NCBI GenBank assembly: GCA_028583415.1
Contig: CM053266.1
Span: 78,627,237 to 78,691,236, forward strand
Source of the DNA: Protea cynaroides
Taxonomy: Eukaryota; Streptophyta; Magnoliopsida; Proteales; Proteaceae
DNA: 64,000 nt
Reading direction: 5' to 3'
The notes beneath the pieces were generated by a model. The model saw nothing but the letters and a program-made list of their open reading frames with translations. It searched no databases and was not told the DNA's origin. This document shows positions 55,261 through 64,000 of the stretch, one piece after another. The translations under genes were made by a program, and so were the position numbers. Numbering within the stretch: position 1 is the first letter of the stretch; every line of letters begins with the position of its first letter.

Positions 55261-56210
55261 ATAATTATAAAAATTATAAATCCTTGATTCTAAAGTTTTA
55301 ATGATTCTCTATTAAAGATAATTAATACAAAAAAAGGAGCCAACTATTACTCTTAAATTCTTTAAATCTTGGGGAAAATTTAATTTCTTATAAATCAGTT
55401 GAAAAGACGTTCATTGATTGTCATACACATGGGTTAGACGTTTGACTAAAAAGTAAAAATAAAAAACCAACCAAGAAGAATGGATTCAATATTTTCATAA
55501 GATAAGAGATTCATATATAATTCTGAAGGCATATCTTATGAGTTGTCCAATAGATAATATCATCATAATTATATAAAATTATATAAATATAAGAAATTAT
55601 TAATCCTATGTTCTAAAAATTATAATAATTCTTTAGTAAAAAAGAAATAATTAATACCTAAAAAAGAGCCAACTATTATCCTTAAATTCTTTAAATCTTT
55701 TATTTCCTAAAAATCTGTTGAAAAGACATTCATTGATTGCTATATACATAGGTTAGATTTTTGGGAGAAAAAAATAAAAATCAAAAACCAACCAATAAGA
55801 GTGGACCTATCTATTTCCATAAGATAAGAGATTTATATATAATTCTGAAGGCATATGAGTTGTTCTCATCATAATTATATAAAATTATATAAATATAGGA
55901 AATTATTAATCCTTGATTCTAAAAATTCTAATGATTCTTTACTAAGAAAGAAATAACTAATACAAAAAAAAAGAGCCAATTATTACCCTTAAATTCTTTA
56001 AATCTTTTATTTCTTAGAAATCTATTGTAAAAGACATTCAGTGATTACTGTATACATAGGTTAGATTTTTGGGAAAAAAAAAAAAGAGTAAAACAAAAAA
56101 CCAACCAATAAGAGTGGGACCCATCTATTTCCATAAGATATATAAGAGATTCATATATAATTCTTAAGGCTTATGAGTTGTTCTTCCACTAGATAATATC
56201 ATCATGGTTG
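55261..56210. repeat. AT-rich tandem array, three ~310-bp units
   Basis: Three units are anchored by CCTTGATTCTAAAG (55282), CCTATGTTCTAAAA (55605) and CCTTGATTCTAAAA (55911), so periods are about 323 and 306 bp. Each contains GAGCCAACTATTA, a TTAAATTCTTTAAATCTT core, AACCAACCAA and AAGATAAGAGATTCATATATAATTCT-like stretches. It is non-coding and satellite-like. Confidence 0.8.
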
Positions 56211-56255
56211 GCATCCAAAATAGCAAAAAACATGTGTAAACAATTTTCAACTGTA

Positions 56256-56904
56256 AGGGTGTCAAAAATAAAACCGAATTTTGTATCGAAACCAAACCAA
56301 ATCATATACTGAAACCAAAAAGAAATCGATTTTTAGTTTCACAACTAGAATCGATTAGGATTCCGTTTGGTTTAATGGGTTCTAATTGGCTTGGTTTAAT
56401 TGGTTCTTAATTGGTTCTTAATTGGTTCTAGTTATACCTTTTTAAATGTTTTGGCTTTCAGTTTGTTTTAAAACCGGTTCATAACCAGCCTTTGACAAAA
56501 AAATGCCCTTAACTCTGATATGAAATGAACACTATTCTATTTGTTTCAAAAAATTTTCTAAAAAACTAAATAATCCTATCAAAACTAAAAATAAAGCCAA
56601 ATCAAAAGAAGAATCAGATATGTTATAATTACCACTAAAAAAAAATTGAAGAAAAATGAATATTATTAAAAAGGAGAAAGAATTACAGGTTGCTTAAGGG
56701 TGGCAACTGGCTCAGATTCAATTATTTGATTCGATTTGATTTTCATTCATGTGATGAACTGTAAAAACGAAAATCAAATCAAATAGAAATCAATTTTCAG
56801 TTTCACAACTAGAATCAATTAATTTCAGTTTGATACAATTCGGCTTTAAATGATTAGTTTCAATTTCGATTTTTTGGTTGCGGTTTCCTTTTGACATCTT
56901 TACT
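56256..56904. repeat. Probable hAT-like MITE remnants
   Basis: The ends GTAAGGGTGTCAAAA and TTTTGACATCTTTAC are inverted, with AACCAAACC/GATTCGATTTG phrases inside, as in hAT-type MITEs of many plants. A second start (TTAAGGGTGGCAACTGG, about 56695) suggests two nested copies. No target duplication could be found. Confidence 0.45.
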
Positions 56905-57846
56905 TTCTCCCCTCATCATTTTCAATGGAGAGGATCCATATAATCTTTCCTCAATTGAGGTTTCATTCTAATCGAATTCTTATTATCTAACTGTTACAAA
57001 ATTTATAAAGAAATTTGTTTGTCATAATATACAACAGATCATTGAATTTTTTATGTTTCAATGCATATTCAACTTTATCATTGTATCAGTTATGAACTCT
57101 TCTAATTTTTTTTGTCAATTATAAGTTGGCATAGAATTTCCATACATGTTTTTCTAATGGCAATATTTACCAAACACATTGATTGAGTTTCTCTATATAA
57201 AGCTCTTCATTCTCCATTGACCGACCATAAGTCATCTAGATTTCAAAGATGAACTCTTGCCAATAAGATTACTTGGGTAACTATTCATGTCCTTTGTTTT
57301 TTTTTTCCTCCAATATTTGCTATTAGTATTATTTGTGTTCAATCATCCTTTTGATTTGTTTTACAGTGCATTAGTGTAAAAGCAACGATTATTTTTTTGG
57401 GTAGAATTAGCGTATAAAGTGCATATGATAGTTGGATATTATTTCATTGATTGGCATATCCAATGTACTAGGATCCTGCTACTGTAGGATTTCTGGAGAT
57501 TCGAATAGAGGCAATTTCTAGATTCAAACCCATGGCATTATTTCATTGATATCTTATTCAAAAGAGGAGTAAAAGTTTTCTTCTTAGATCTTCCCAAAAG
57601 ACTTCTCCTCCCATTATTGAGATTGATTTATATTGTTATTCCTTAGATGAAGTTTCTTTTTTATTTGGTCTTTTTGTTTCAAATAATTATTTTTCTAAAT
57701 GATAAGTGGATCTGGATGTTGTAGACTGCAATACCTCTATACCTAGCCCTAATTCTATTTCGACTCTTCTAGTCGCAGGGGTACTTGTCCCTCACAATGA
57801 ATGCCAATGGCCAAGATTGGATTGCCAAGTACCCCATAGTTTTTTA
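56905..57846. other. Unassigned AT-rich region
   Basis: No gene, RNA or clear repeat is recognised. Frames are short and broken. Confidence 0.4.
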
Positions 57847-58089
57847 GTATAGAAATCTTCTCCCGCCTGAGTTTGGGCAGGAGAGTTGGTGGCCCGGATG
57901 GATGACCGCCACTTAGCCCTCGGGTAGATCTGAGCCCTCCATCCGAGCCGATACCCGAGCCGACAAGCTAAGCCGACAGAGGTGTCGGCTTGGATGGAGG
58001 GCTCAGATCCACCCGAGAGTCAGGTAGCGGCCATCCATCCAGGCCGCCAACTCTCCTGTCCAAACTCAGGCGAGAGAGGATGTGGATCC
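57847..58089. mobile_element. Foldback Mutator-like element, copy C
   Basis: 243 bp, arms GTATAGAAATCTTCTCCCGC and the inverse of GGATCCACATCCTCTCTCGC. The flanking 9-bp duplication is AGTTTTTTA (57838-57846 and 58090-58098). The inner arm again carries a GAGCCGACACC-type core as in copy A, but the outer arm sequence is diverged. It folds almost end to end. Confidence 0.83.
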
Positions 58090-58098
58090 AGTTTTTTA

Positions 58099-59266
58099 GG
58101 GTTCAATCCTAGATTGGCCTAGTGATGGGCTTGGGCTTGGACCTTGCCATCAATCTCAGGATGTAAACATATGTTATCAATATGAAAGGCTTATTTCACT
58201 TTTTTTTGTTTTTTATTATTATTTTTTTTTGGGTTTTTTTTTTTATATTTGATATTTTAATATCATCTTGGTTTAGTGCACATTTAGTATTTGATGATCT
58301 TTCATTTTATTATTTCATTCAATATATTTTGATTTTTTTTTCTTTTTCTTTTTTTCTTTCTTTCTTTTTTTTTTTTTTTTTTTTTTTTAGGAATGTGCCA
58401 AAACATGGAAACTGCATTACAAAAGACGAGATGGAAGATAACTGATTCCAAAAGATTAAGAAGCATGAAGGAAAATACAGAAAACTATATAATCGGATCA
58501 ATGATTTACCAGGTATGTTAAATGAGATTTCAATCTTTGTCATATTTCCTTATGGCTACATTTCTTTCCATGTTAAATGCCAAAAAGAAATTTTTTCCTT
58601 TAGAATATGTTTTCCTCTTCATGTTGTGACATAAAATACAAATAAAAGCATTGAGAAAATAAGAAAATTTTATACAGAGTTAAATTTCATATAATATCAA
58701 TAAAACAAACATGGCCTAAGGTAATAAAAATAAAAGAACAAATTAATTAAATTGAGGACTAGTAGAAATGGAATCTATAGATCCACCCAATCCATCTAGC
58801 TATCTTACCACTAAATAAATGAGTGGGTTGGGCGGGTCACATGGATTAATCATTAATGGGTGTCCATTGGCTTGAGGCAATGTCTATGTGTTTTGCACGC
58901 TAATGTTAAGAAGTTGGCTTTACACCAGCGCTCAGTGTCCTCAAAACACCCTCCCTCTCCTTCAAACACCAACTATACCTCATGTATATTGTGGTTTTCT
59001 TGATAGTTCAATGAGTGTGCATGAAAGTGAATCAAGATATTGACCAGTGTCATTTAGATGGACCCATCATGCTGGGGAGTATTCTGTGAGCCCTGATCAA
59101 TTGTGGTTTACAATTCAATAGAATAATTTGCATTACCTGGTCAAGATTTTTATGGTCGTTGAACCTTTTTTTTCCCCATTATTTATTATAGCCATTGTTA
59201 AGAACCCAGATTTTAACTCAAACGAGTGTTCCAAATCAAGTAAAAAAATAATGAAACCTTGCAAAT
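58099..59266. other. Unassigned AT-rich region with T tracts
   Basis: Long T-rich runs (58199-58245 and 58328-58389) explain the phenylalanine- or lysine-rich frames here. No gene is supported. Confidence 0.45.
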
Positions 59267-59269
59267 TAA

Positions 59270-60320
59270 GGGCCCGTTTGATAAAACTTCTGATTCTGGA
59301 TTCTATGGATTCTGGCTCCCAAGGAGTCATTTTGGAGTAGAAGCGCGTTTGATAAGTCTAATTAGATTCCAACTCCCACAGAGTGAACCGGATTCATAAT
59401 GACTCCAGAATCCAAAATTTTGGAGTCATAAATACTTGCTCCAAACTGTTGGATCAACTTTTTAAGAGAAAAAAAAGAATTGACATTCACATGACTATCA
59501 CTTGACCACCACCACCACCACCACCACAACCACCACCACCACCACCACCACCACCACAACCACCACCACCGCCACCACCACCACCACCGCCGCCGCCACC
59601 TCTACCACCACCACCACCACCACCGCCGCCTCCACCACCACCACCGCCCACCACCCACCACCACCACCACTACCACCACCACCACCACCCACCGCCACCA
59701 CCACCACCACCGCCCGCCACCACTACCACCACCACCAACACCACCACCACCGTCGCCTCCACCACCACCACCAACACCACCGCCCACCACCTACCACCAC
59801 CACCACCACCACCACCACCACCACCACCACAACCACCACCACCGCCACCACCACCACCACCACCGCCGCCACCTCTACCACCACCACCAACACCACCACC
59901 GTTGCCGCCTCCACCACCACCACCAACACCACCGCCCACCACCCACCACCACCACCACAACCACCACCACCACCACCACAACCACCACTACCACCACCAC
60001 AACCACCACCACCACCACTACCACCACCACCGTCGCCGCCACCTTTACCACCACCACCAACACCACCACCATCGCCACCTCCACCACCACCACCAACACC
60101 ACCACCCACCACCACTACTACGACTATTTTTCTAGACTTCAATTGGAGGGATAGTGTGTTATCAAATATGTTTCTAATCCAAAGATGCTCTAAAATCCAT
60201 TTCAGAATTGCGTTATCAAACAAGTTTCTACTCCAAAATAATCCTAGAGTAGCTTGGAGTAGAATCCAAATTTGAACCAGAAGTTAGAATCCAGAAGCAA
60301 AAGTTTTATCAAACGGGCCC
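59270..60320. mobile_element. Harbinger-like MITE 1 with (CCA)n expansion
   Basis: The inverted ends GGGCCCGTTTGATAAAACTT and the matching right end are flanked by TAA (59267-59269 and 60321-60323), as in PIF/Harbinger elements. Between subterminal arms of about 200 bp lies a 0.6-kb CCA-rich tract (about 59501-60117) with CAA, CCG and CTA variants. The Thr/Pro/Gly frames in it are products of the repeat, not genes. Confidence 0.8.
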
Positions 60321-60441
60321 TAAGAGTCATGAAGACTCACCCAGGCTTAATAAATTACTAGATTTGGTCCTAGTCACCCCAATTTTCTTATGACTCGATT
60401 TTCCCTTAGTCAGATGAGACTCATTGAGCTTGGTCATTTTA

Positions 60442-61244
60442 GGCCCTGTTTGATAACACTCCAGTTCCCATGGAGCTACTTCTGGTCCAGAGTGGTTTTC
60501 TATTTCTTCTCCAGAGTCAGGATTTTTGGAATAGAATGTTGTTTGATAATGTTACTCCAAAATCAAAAGATTATGCTTCTAGAATGCTGTTTGGTGGTGG
60601 TGGTGTTGGTGGCGGTGGGGGGGGAGGGGGTGGTGGTAGTGTTGGGGGCGACGGTGCTGGTGGGGGGTGGTGGTGGCAACCGTGGTAGCGACGGTGGTGG
60701 TGGTGTTGGCGGGGTGGGGGGAGGGGTGGTGGTAGCGGTGGTGGGGGGTGGTGGTGGCAACCGTGGTAGCGACGGTGGTGGTGGTAGAGGCAGGGGTGGT
60801 GGGTGGTGGGTGGTGGCGGTGGTGGTGATGGTGGTGGTGGCGACAGTGGTGGTAGGTGGTGGTGGCGGTGGTGGTGATAGGTGGTGGGTGGTGGTGGTGG
60901 CGACGGTGGAGGCTGTGGTGGCGGTGGTGGGGGTGGCAGTGGTGGTGGTGGTAGCGACGGCTGTGGGTGGTGGGTGGTGGGTGGTGGTGGGGATGGTGGC
61001 AGTGGAGGGGTGGTGGTGATGATGGCAGTGCCAGTGGTGGTGGTGATGGCAGTCAGTAGTGGTAATAGCTTCGAAACAAGAGAAGTAAGTTTTTTTAGTT
61101 CCAGTTTTTTAGCTCCCAGAGACATTTTTGGAGCGGTTCACTCCATGGGAGTCAAAACTTAAACTGTGTTTATCAATCACCATTCTACTCCGGATTAGCT
61201 TTGGAGCTAAGAAGTAAGAAGCTGGAGTGTTATCAAAAGGGGCC
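60442..61244. mobile_element. Harbinger-like MITE 2 with (GGT)n expansion
   Basis: The inverted ends GGCCCTGTTTGATAACACTCC and GGAGTGTTATCAAAAGGGGCC are flanked by TTA (60439-60441 and 61245-61247). The interior is a GGT/GGC-rich tract (about 60591-61053), the complement of the tract in MITE 1. The families are related by their CTGGAGT/GAATCC-type arms. Confidence 0.78.
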
Positions 61245-61247
61245 TTA

Positions 61248-61838
61248 GAGTTTCCTATTTCTTGTCACAAAATTAATCATTTAATTATGTTTGACTTGCT
61301 CAACTAACTAGGTTTTGAAGAGGGCTGAGTTGAGTCGAAAAACCTGACTTTTCAACTATGAATTCCAAAATAGAACTTTATTCAAAAGTATCGGGGATTA
61401 AATTGGTATGGTTCATTATATAATGTGCTTTCGATTTAGAAGAAATAGGCCATGTTGAAAGCATTAAAATAATTTTAATTTATTTCTACAAATAGACCTT
61501 TGGCACTAAGGGATTAAAGTAAAGGTTTAATCAGTTTTAATTAGTTTTATTTTTAAAACTAGAATCAAACCGTTTAATTAAATGTTTTCAATTTCTAAAC
61601 CAGAATCGAAACTGTTTAATAATTGATTTCATGGTTTTGGTTTCAATTGTTCGAATTTGGTTTTGTTAACAGTTTCAATTCATTTTTTACACCCTTACAT
61701 GATAGATTACTTAGACCACTTTATTTTTGTAGTTTCATGTATTTCAAACATGTGTAGTTGTAACTTTATATATTCCAATCAATGTAACAATAACCAAGCT
61801 TTCTACCTCTATCTTTGATTCTCTTTGAACTACAACAG
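61248..61838. other. Unassigned, with a hAT-like end
   Basis: 61560-61705 carries AGAATCGAAACCG/TTTGGTTTTG phrases and ends TTTTTTACACCCTTAC, a hAT-MITE-like terminus. Its partner was not identified. No gene is supported. Confidence 0.35.
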
Positions 61839-62123
61839 ATATGGGAGCAGTTGAACAATCCCACCACCTTTTTCTTGAACTTATTGAAGCGGATTTTATA
61901 TCCATAGCAAAAAGTTGTGGACCATGGAGACCATCGCGCCAAAACACGGTGTTATATCCTATTACATTTTTCTCAGATCTTTCCATTCTCAAACCGGTTA
62001 GCTGAGAGTATGGGAATGGCACTGAGAGAAAAAGGATCAACAGAGGTCCATGGACAGATGCCCTTCACCAAAAAAGCCGATGAACTATTCATGTTGCCAC
62101 CGGTGAAATACGTAAGAAAATAA
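61839..62123 (+). pseudogene. Unidentified gene fragment
   Basis: Two overlapping readings have coding character. One from ATG 61840 begins MGAVEQSHHLFLELIEADF and stops near 62000. The other, in a second frame to 62123, reads RLAESMGMALREKGSTEV and ends DELFMLPPVKYVRK. Together they suggest one frameshifted exon. I do not recognise the family. Confidence 0.3.
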
Positions 62124-62204
62124 GGTGGTCGGAGCTATTGACACCCATGTAAATTATTTCTTTTATTTTTTTAACAATGCCCACTGTGGGGCTAGGATAT
62201 GGGA

Positions 62205-62580
62205 TTGGGTGTCCAATTAAGGAGGCAACCCGAATTTGGGGAGTGAGGAGTGGGGGGAAGGGGAAATAATGGTGTAATACACTAACATCCGTGTAGGGGA
62301 TAAAACTACAACTCGAGTCCCTGGACTTACGCCAATGTCCACTGGCTTGCCGGAGGGAGTAGGGTATTGGGGAAGGAAGATAATGTATGTAATACACACA
62401 CATCAGGGTAGGGGACAAGACTCCAACTCAGTCCTTGGACTTGCACCAATTTCCACTGGCCTGGGGGTGTAAGGAGTGGGGGATTGGGGGAGGAAGATAA
62501 TGGATGTAACACACATACATTCGGGTAGGAGATAAGACTCCAACTCGAGTCATGGACTTATGCCAATGTTCACTGGCCTG
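62205..62580. repeat. ~115-bp tandem repeat, about three units
   Basis: Anchors CCAATGTCCACTGGCTTG (62332), CCAATTTCCACTGGCCTG (62446) and CCAATGTTCACTGGCCTG (62563) give periods of 114 and 117 bp. Each unit holds a G-rich GGGGAAGGAAGATAATG part and a GACTCCAACTCGAGTC-like palindrome. The first unit is partial. Confidence 0.75.
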
Positions 62581-62791
62581 ACAGTTGCCACTGTGTTATG
62601 GGGCATTTCCCTATGATCATGATATTATTGATTTGAAATAGTGGTCAAAGTTCTATAAATTATTTTTATTTTGTAAAAATTATTAGATTGAAATTACAGC
62701 ATTTATCTTTGCAATAAATCCATTGGTCCTCCATACTAGAGAAAATGAATGTGGTGGTGCAATCTCTCTCAAAGAGACCAAGACAAGAATT

Positions 62792-62880
62792 CCAAGGGGA
62801 TTAGCTCAAATGGTAAAAGACCACACCTCAAAGAGGCCATGAGTTCAATCCTCCTTGGGGACTACCTAAAAAAGAAAAAA
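62792..62880 (+). mobile_element. tRNA-derived SINE-like element
   Basis: CCAAGGGG...CTCCTTGG can pair like an acceptor stem. TTAGCTCAAATGGT (62800-62813) resembles the pol III A box and GAGTTCAATCC (62841-62851) the B box. An A-rich tail (CTAAAAAAGAAAAAAAT) follows. The missing CCA-like end and the A tail favour a short SINE relic over a tRNA gene. Confidence 0.5.
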
Positions 62881-63009
62881 ATAGCAGAGCAAGAAAGAGA
62901 TACATAAAGCATAACACTTAAATGCATTAGTAGGGTGAAGAAATCAAATTTCTGTACATCTCATGGAAGAATGATGGACATGTCATTCTTCTATAAGTTG
63001 TGGTCTCAC

Positions 63010-63087
63010 TTGGTAATCACTTGGTAATGATAAACACCTCAAAGACATCATGAGTTCAACTCTTTTTGGGGCCTTAAAAAAATGATG
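63010..63087 (+). mobile_element. Second SINE-like remnant
   Basis: CACTTGGTAATGA, ACACCTCAAAGACATCATGAG, TTCAACTC and TTTTTGGGGCCTTAAAAAAAT repeat the pattern of 62792-62880 with divergence (B-box-like GAGTTCAACTC, 63052-63062). It is a decayed relative. Confidence 0.4.
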
Positions 63088-63903
63088 GACACATCACTAA
63101 AATAGAGGTTTCTTTCATTGAAAATGATTCCGATGATCATGGTCAATACTCATTACATGGATGATCAAGTAGGAATTTTCGATTGACAATACAACAGCAT
63201 TTTATGATCTCAATATCATCTCAATTTTATATTATTTCACACATCAATATTAAGTTTCACTGGGATTAATAGGAGATTCACTTTCCACCTAAAAGAAATC
63301 TAAAAAAGATATCACTCCCATTGAGGGGAAATTTAAACTTTCACAGGGAGAAAGAATCTATATTAGATCATTTTCAATGACGAAAAAATGAGAAGCAGGT
63401 CTCTTTAACGAAGGGGGAGTGTCTGAAATGATAACTATATAGGTGTCTTTAGAATATTTCATCTTCTATTAATAAGTCAATGGTAATATAGGCTTTTCAT
63501 ATATTATATGTTTGCCCCAATTTAAATAATTGTGAAGATATTTCACTTCCACGTAAGAAAGCTGCTCCTGTCCTCCCTTGCCCCACCCCCCAAAATAAAT
63601 AAATAAATAAATAAATAAAAGGCTCTTGAATGATAAATTTGTTTACCAAGAAAAATGGAAAGGACAAAAAAAAATCGCTTACAATGGGAAAAGATCCTCT
63701 CCTATCGCCCAGCCCACCAGTCATCCATCGGAAAACCTGGCACGTTGGGCTACAAGAGAGGATCCTGGTCCGCTTACATCAACTTTGATAAACCCCATCT
63801 TTAATTTTTTTTTTTTTTTTTTGATAAATGGTACTTTCACTAATAACTATTTATGATAAATGGTGCTTTCCCAATCTACGTTTCTTCATAAAAAAAAAAA
63901 GGT
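63088..63903. other. Unassigned, with an (AAAT)n run
   Basis: An (AAAT)n microsatellite lies at about 63592-63620, and T/A runs occur near 63805-63822 and 63889-63900. GATCCTCTC (63690) and GAGAGGATC (63753) form a loose inverted pair. No gene is supported. Confidence 0.4.
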
Positions 63904-64000
63904 TGTCACACCCCCTGTAGTATGACTTAATCTCACCCATCAACCTTTGTTTGCGATAATATCATTAACACCCTCTGGAGACACCCAAACATTATTTAAA
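63904..64000. repeat. Possible LTR start at the window edge
   Basis: TGTCACACCCCCTGTAG follows an A run. It resembles the plus-strand edge TGTCACACCC of the Tekay-1 LTR at 10703. Only 97 bases are visible, so this is a weak call. Confidence 0.25.

Noticed and set aside
59502..60275. Long Thr/Pro/His frame and its Val/Gly/Trp antisense partners
   Set aside because: They are direct translations of a (CCA)n tract inside a Harbinger-like MITE, with no start context or domain.
56256..61705. A 5.4-kb hAT element bounded by GTAAGGGTGT and ACACCCTTAC
   Set aside because: No 8-bp duplication flanks the pair, and unrelated complete elements lie between. The ends more likely belong to separate MITEs.
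62792..62865. A functional tRNA gene
   Set aside because: The cloverleaf cannot be completed (no convincing anticodon arm), and an A-rich tail follows, which suits a SINE relic.

Overview
The window is nuclear DNA from a flowering plant. It has no rRNA, no complete host gene and no bacterial features. It is dominated by long-LTR Del/Tekay-type Ty3/gypsy chromoviruses, a Sirevirus-like Ty1/copia relic, an L1-type LINE, Mutator-like, hAT-like and Harbinger-like DNA elements, and microsatellites. Almost every reading frame is broken, so this looks like gene-poor, silenced, repeat-rich chromatin. I cannot name the species from the sequence alone.

Bases 1-43152 are one nested structure. A single decayed LINE (plus strand; reverse transcriptase, zinc-binding region, RNase H, poly(A) at 43141-43152) is split into five pieces at about 690-1126, 13019-14171, 18294-18471, 34833-35401 and 42780-43152. 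Four LTR elements separate the pieces, each with a perfect 5-bp target-site duplication: Tekay-1 (1127-13018, minus, CTTTG), a gag-less copia-type element (14172-18293, minus, ATGCT), a related gag-only element (18472-34832, plus, ACCTT) and a Sirevirus-like deletion derivative (35402-42779, minus, GTTTC). A second chromovirus, Tekay-2 (19345-31425, plus, ACACA), sits inside the gag-only element. The order of events is therefore LINE first, then its four invaders, with Tekay-2 after its host element.

The most interesting part is what the two chromoviruses share beyond gag-pol. Each has an antisense gene between the 5' LTR and gag. In both copies it spans exactly 1263 nt from start to stop and lies behind a 5'-untranslated intron of about 440 bp (441 and 439 bp) with conserved splice sites. 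Each element also carries clusters of short palindromic motifs in both LTRs and between gag and the antisense gene. The motif differs between the families (CGACCCTA-type versus ACCGGTCGACCGGT-type), but its placement does not. Tekay-2 additionally has an 83-bp GT-AG intron-like insert at the gag/protease junction whose removal restores the gag-pol frame exactly.

Bases 43153-64000 are a mosaic. They hold a 5' gene fragment, a solo LTR, a hAT-like element carrying a possible pararetroviral fragment, three 242-243 bp foldback Mutator-like elements each with a 9-bp target duplication, and a Ty1/copia RNase H remnant. A Pack-MULE carrying a SCAR/WAVE first exon is inserted in a tandem array. Two AT-rich tandem arrays, two Harbinger-like elements with (CCA)n expansions on opposite strands, tRNA-like SINE remnants and minor repeats complete it.
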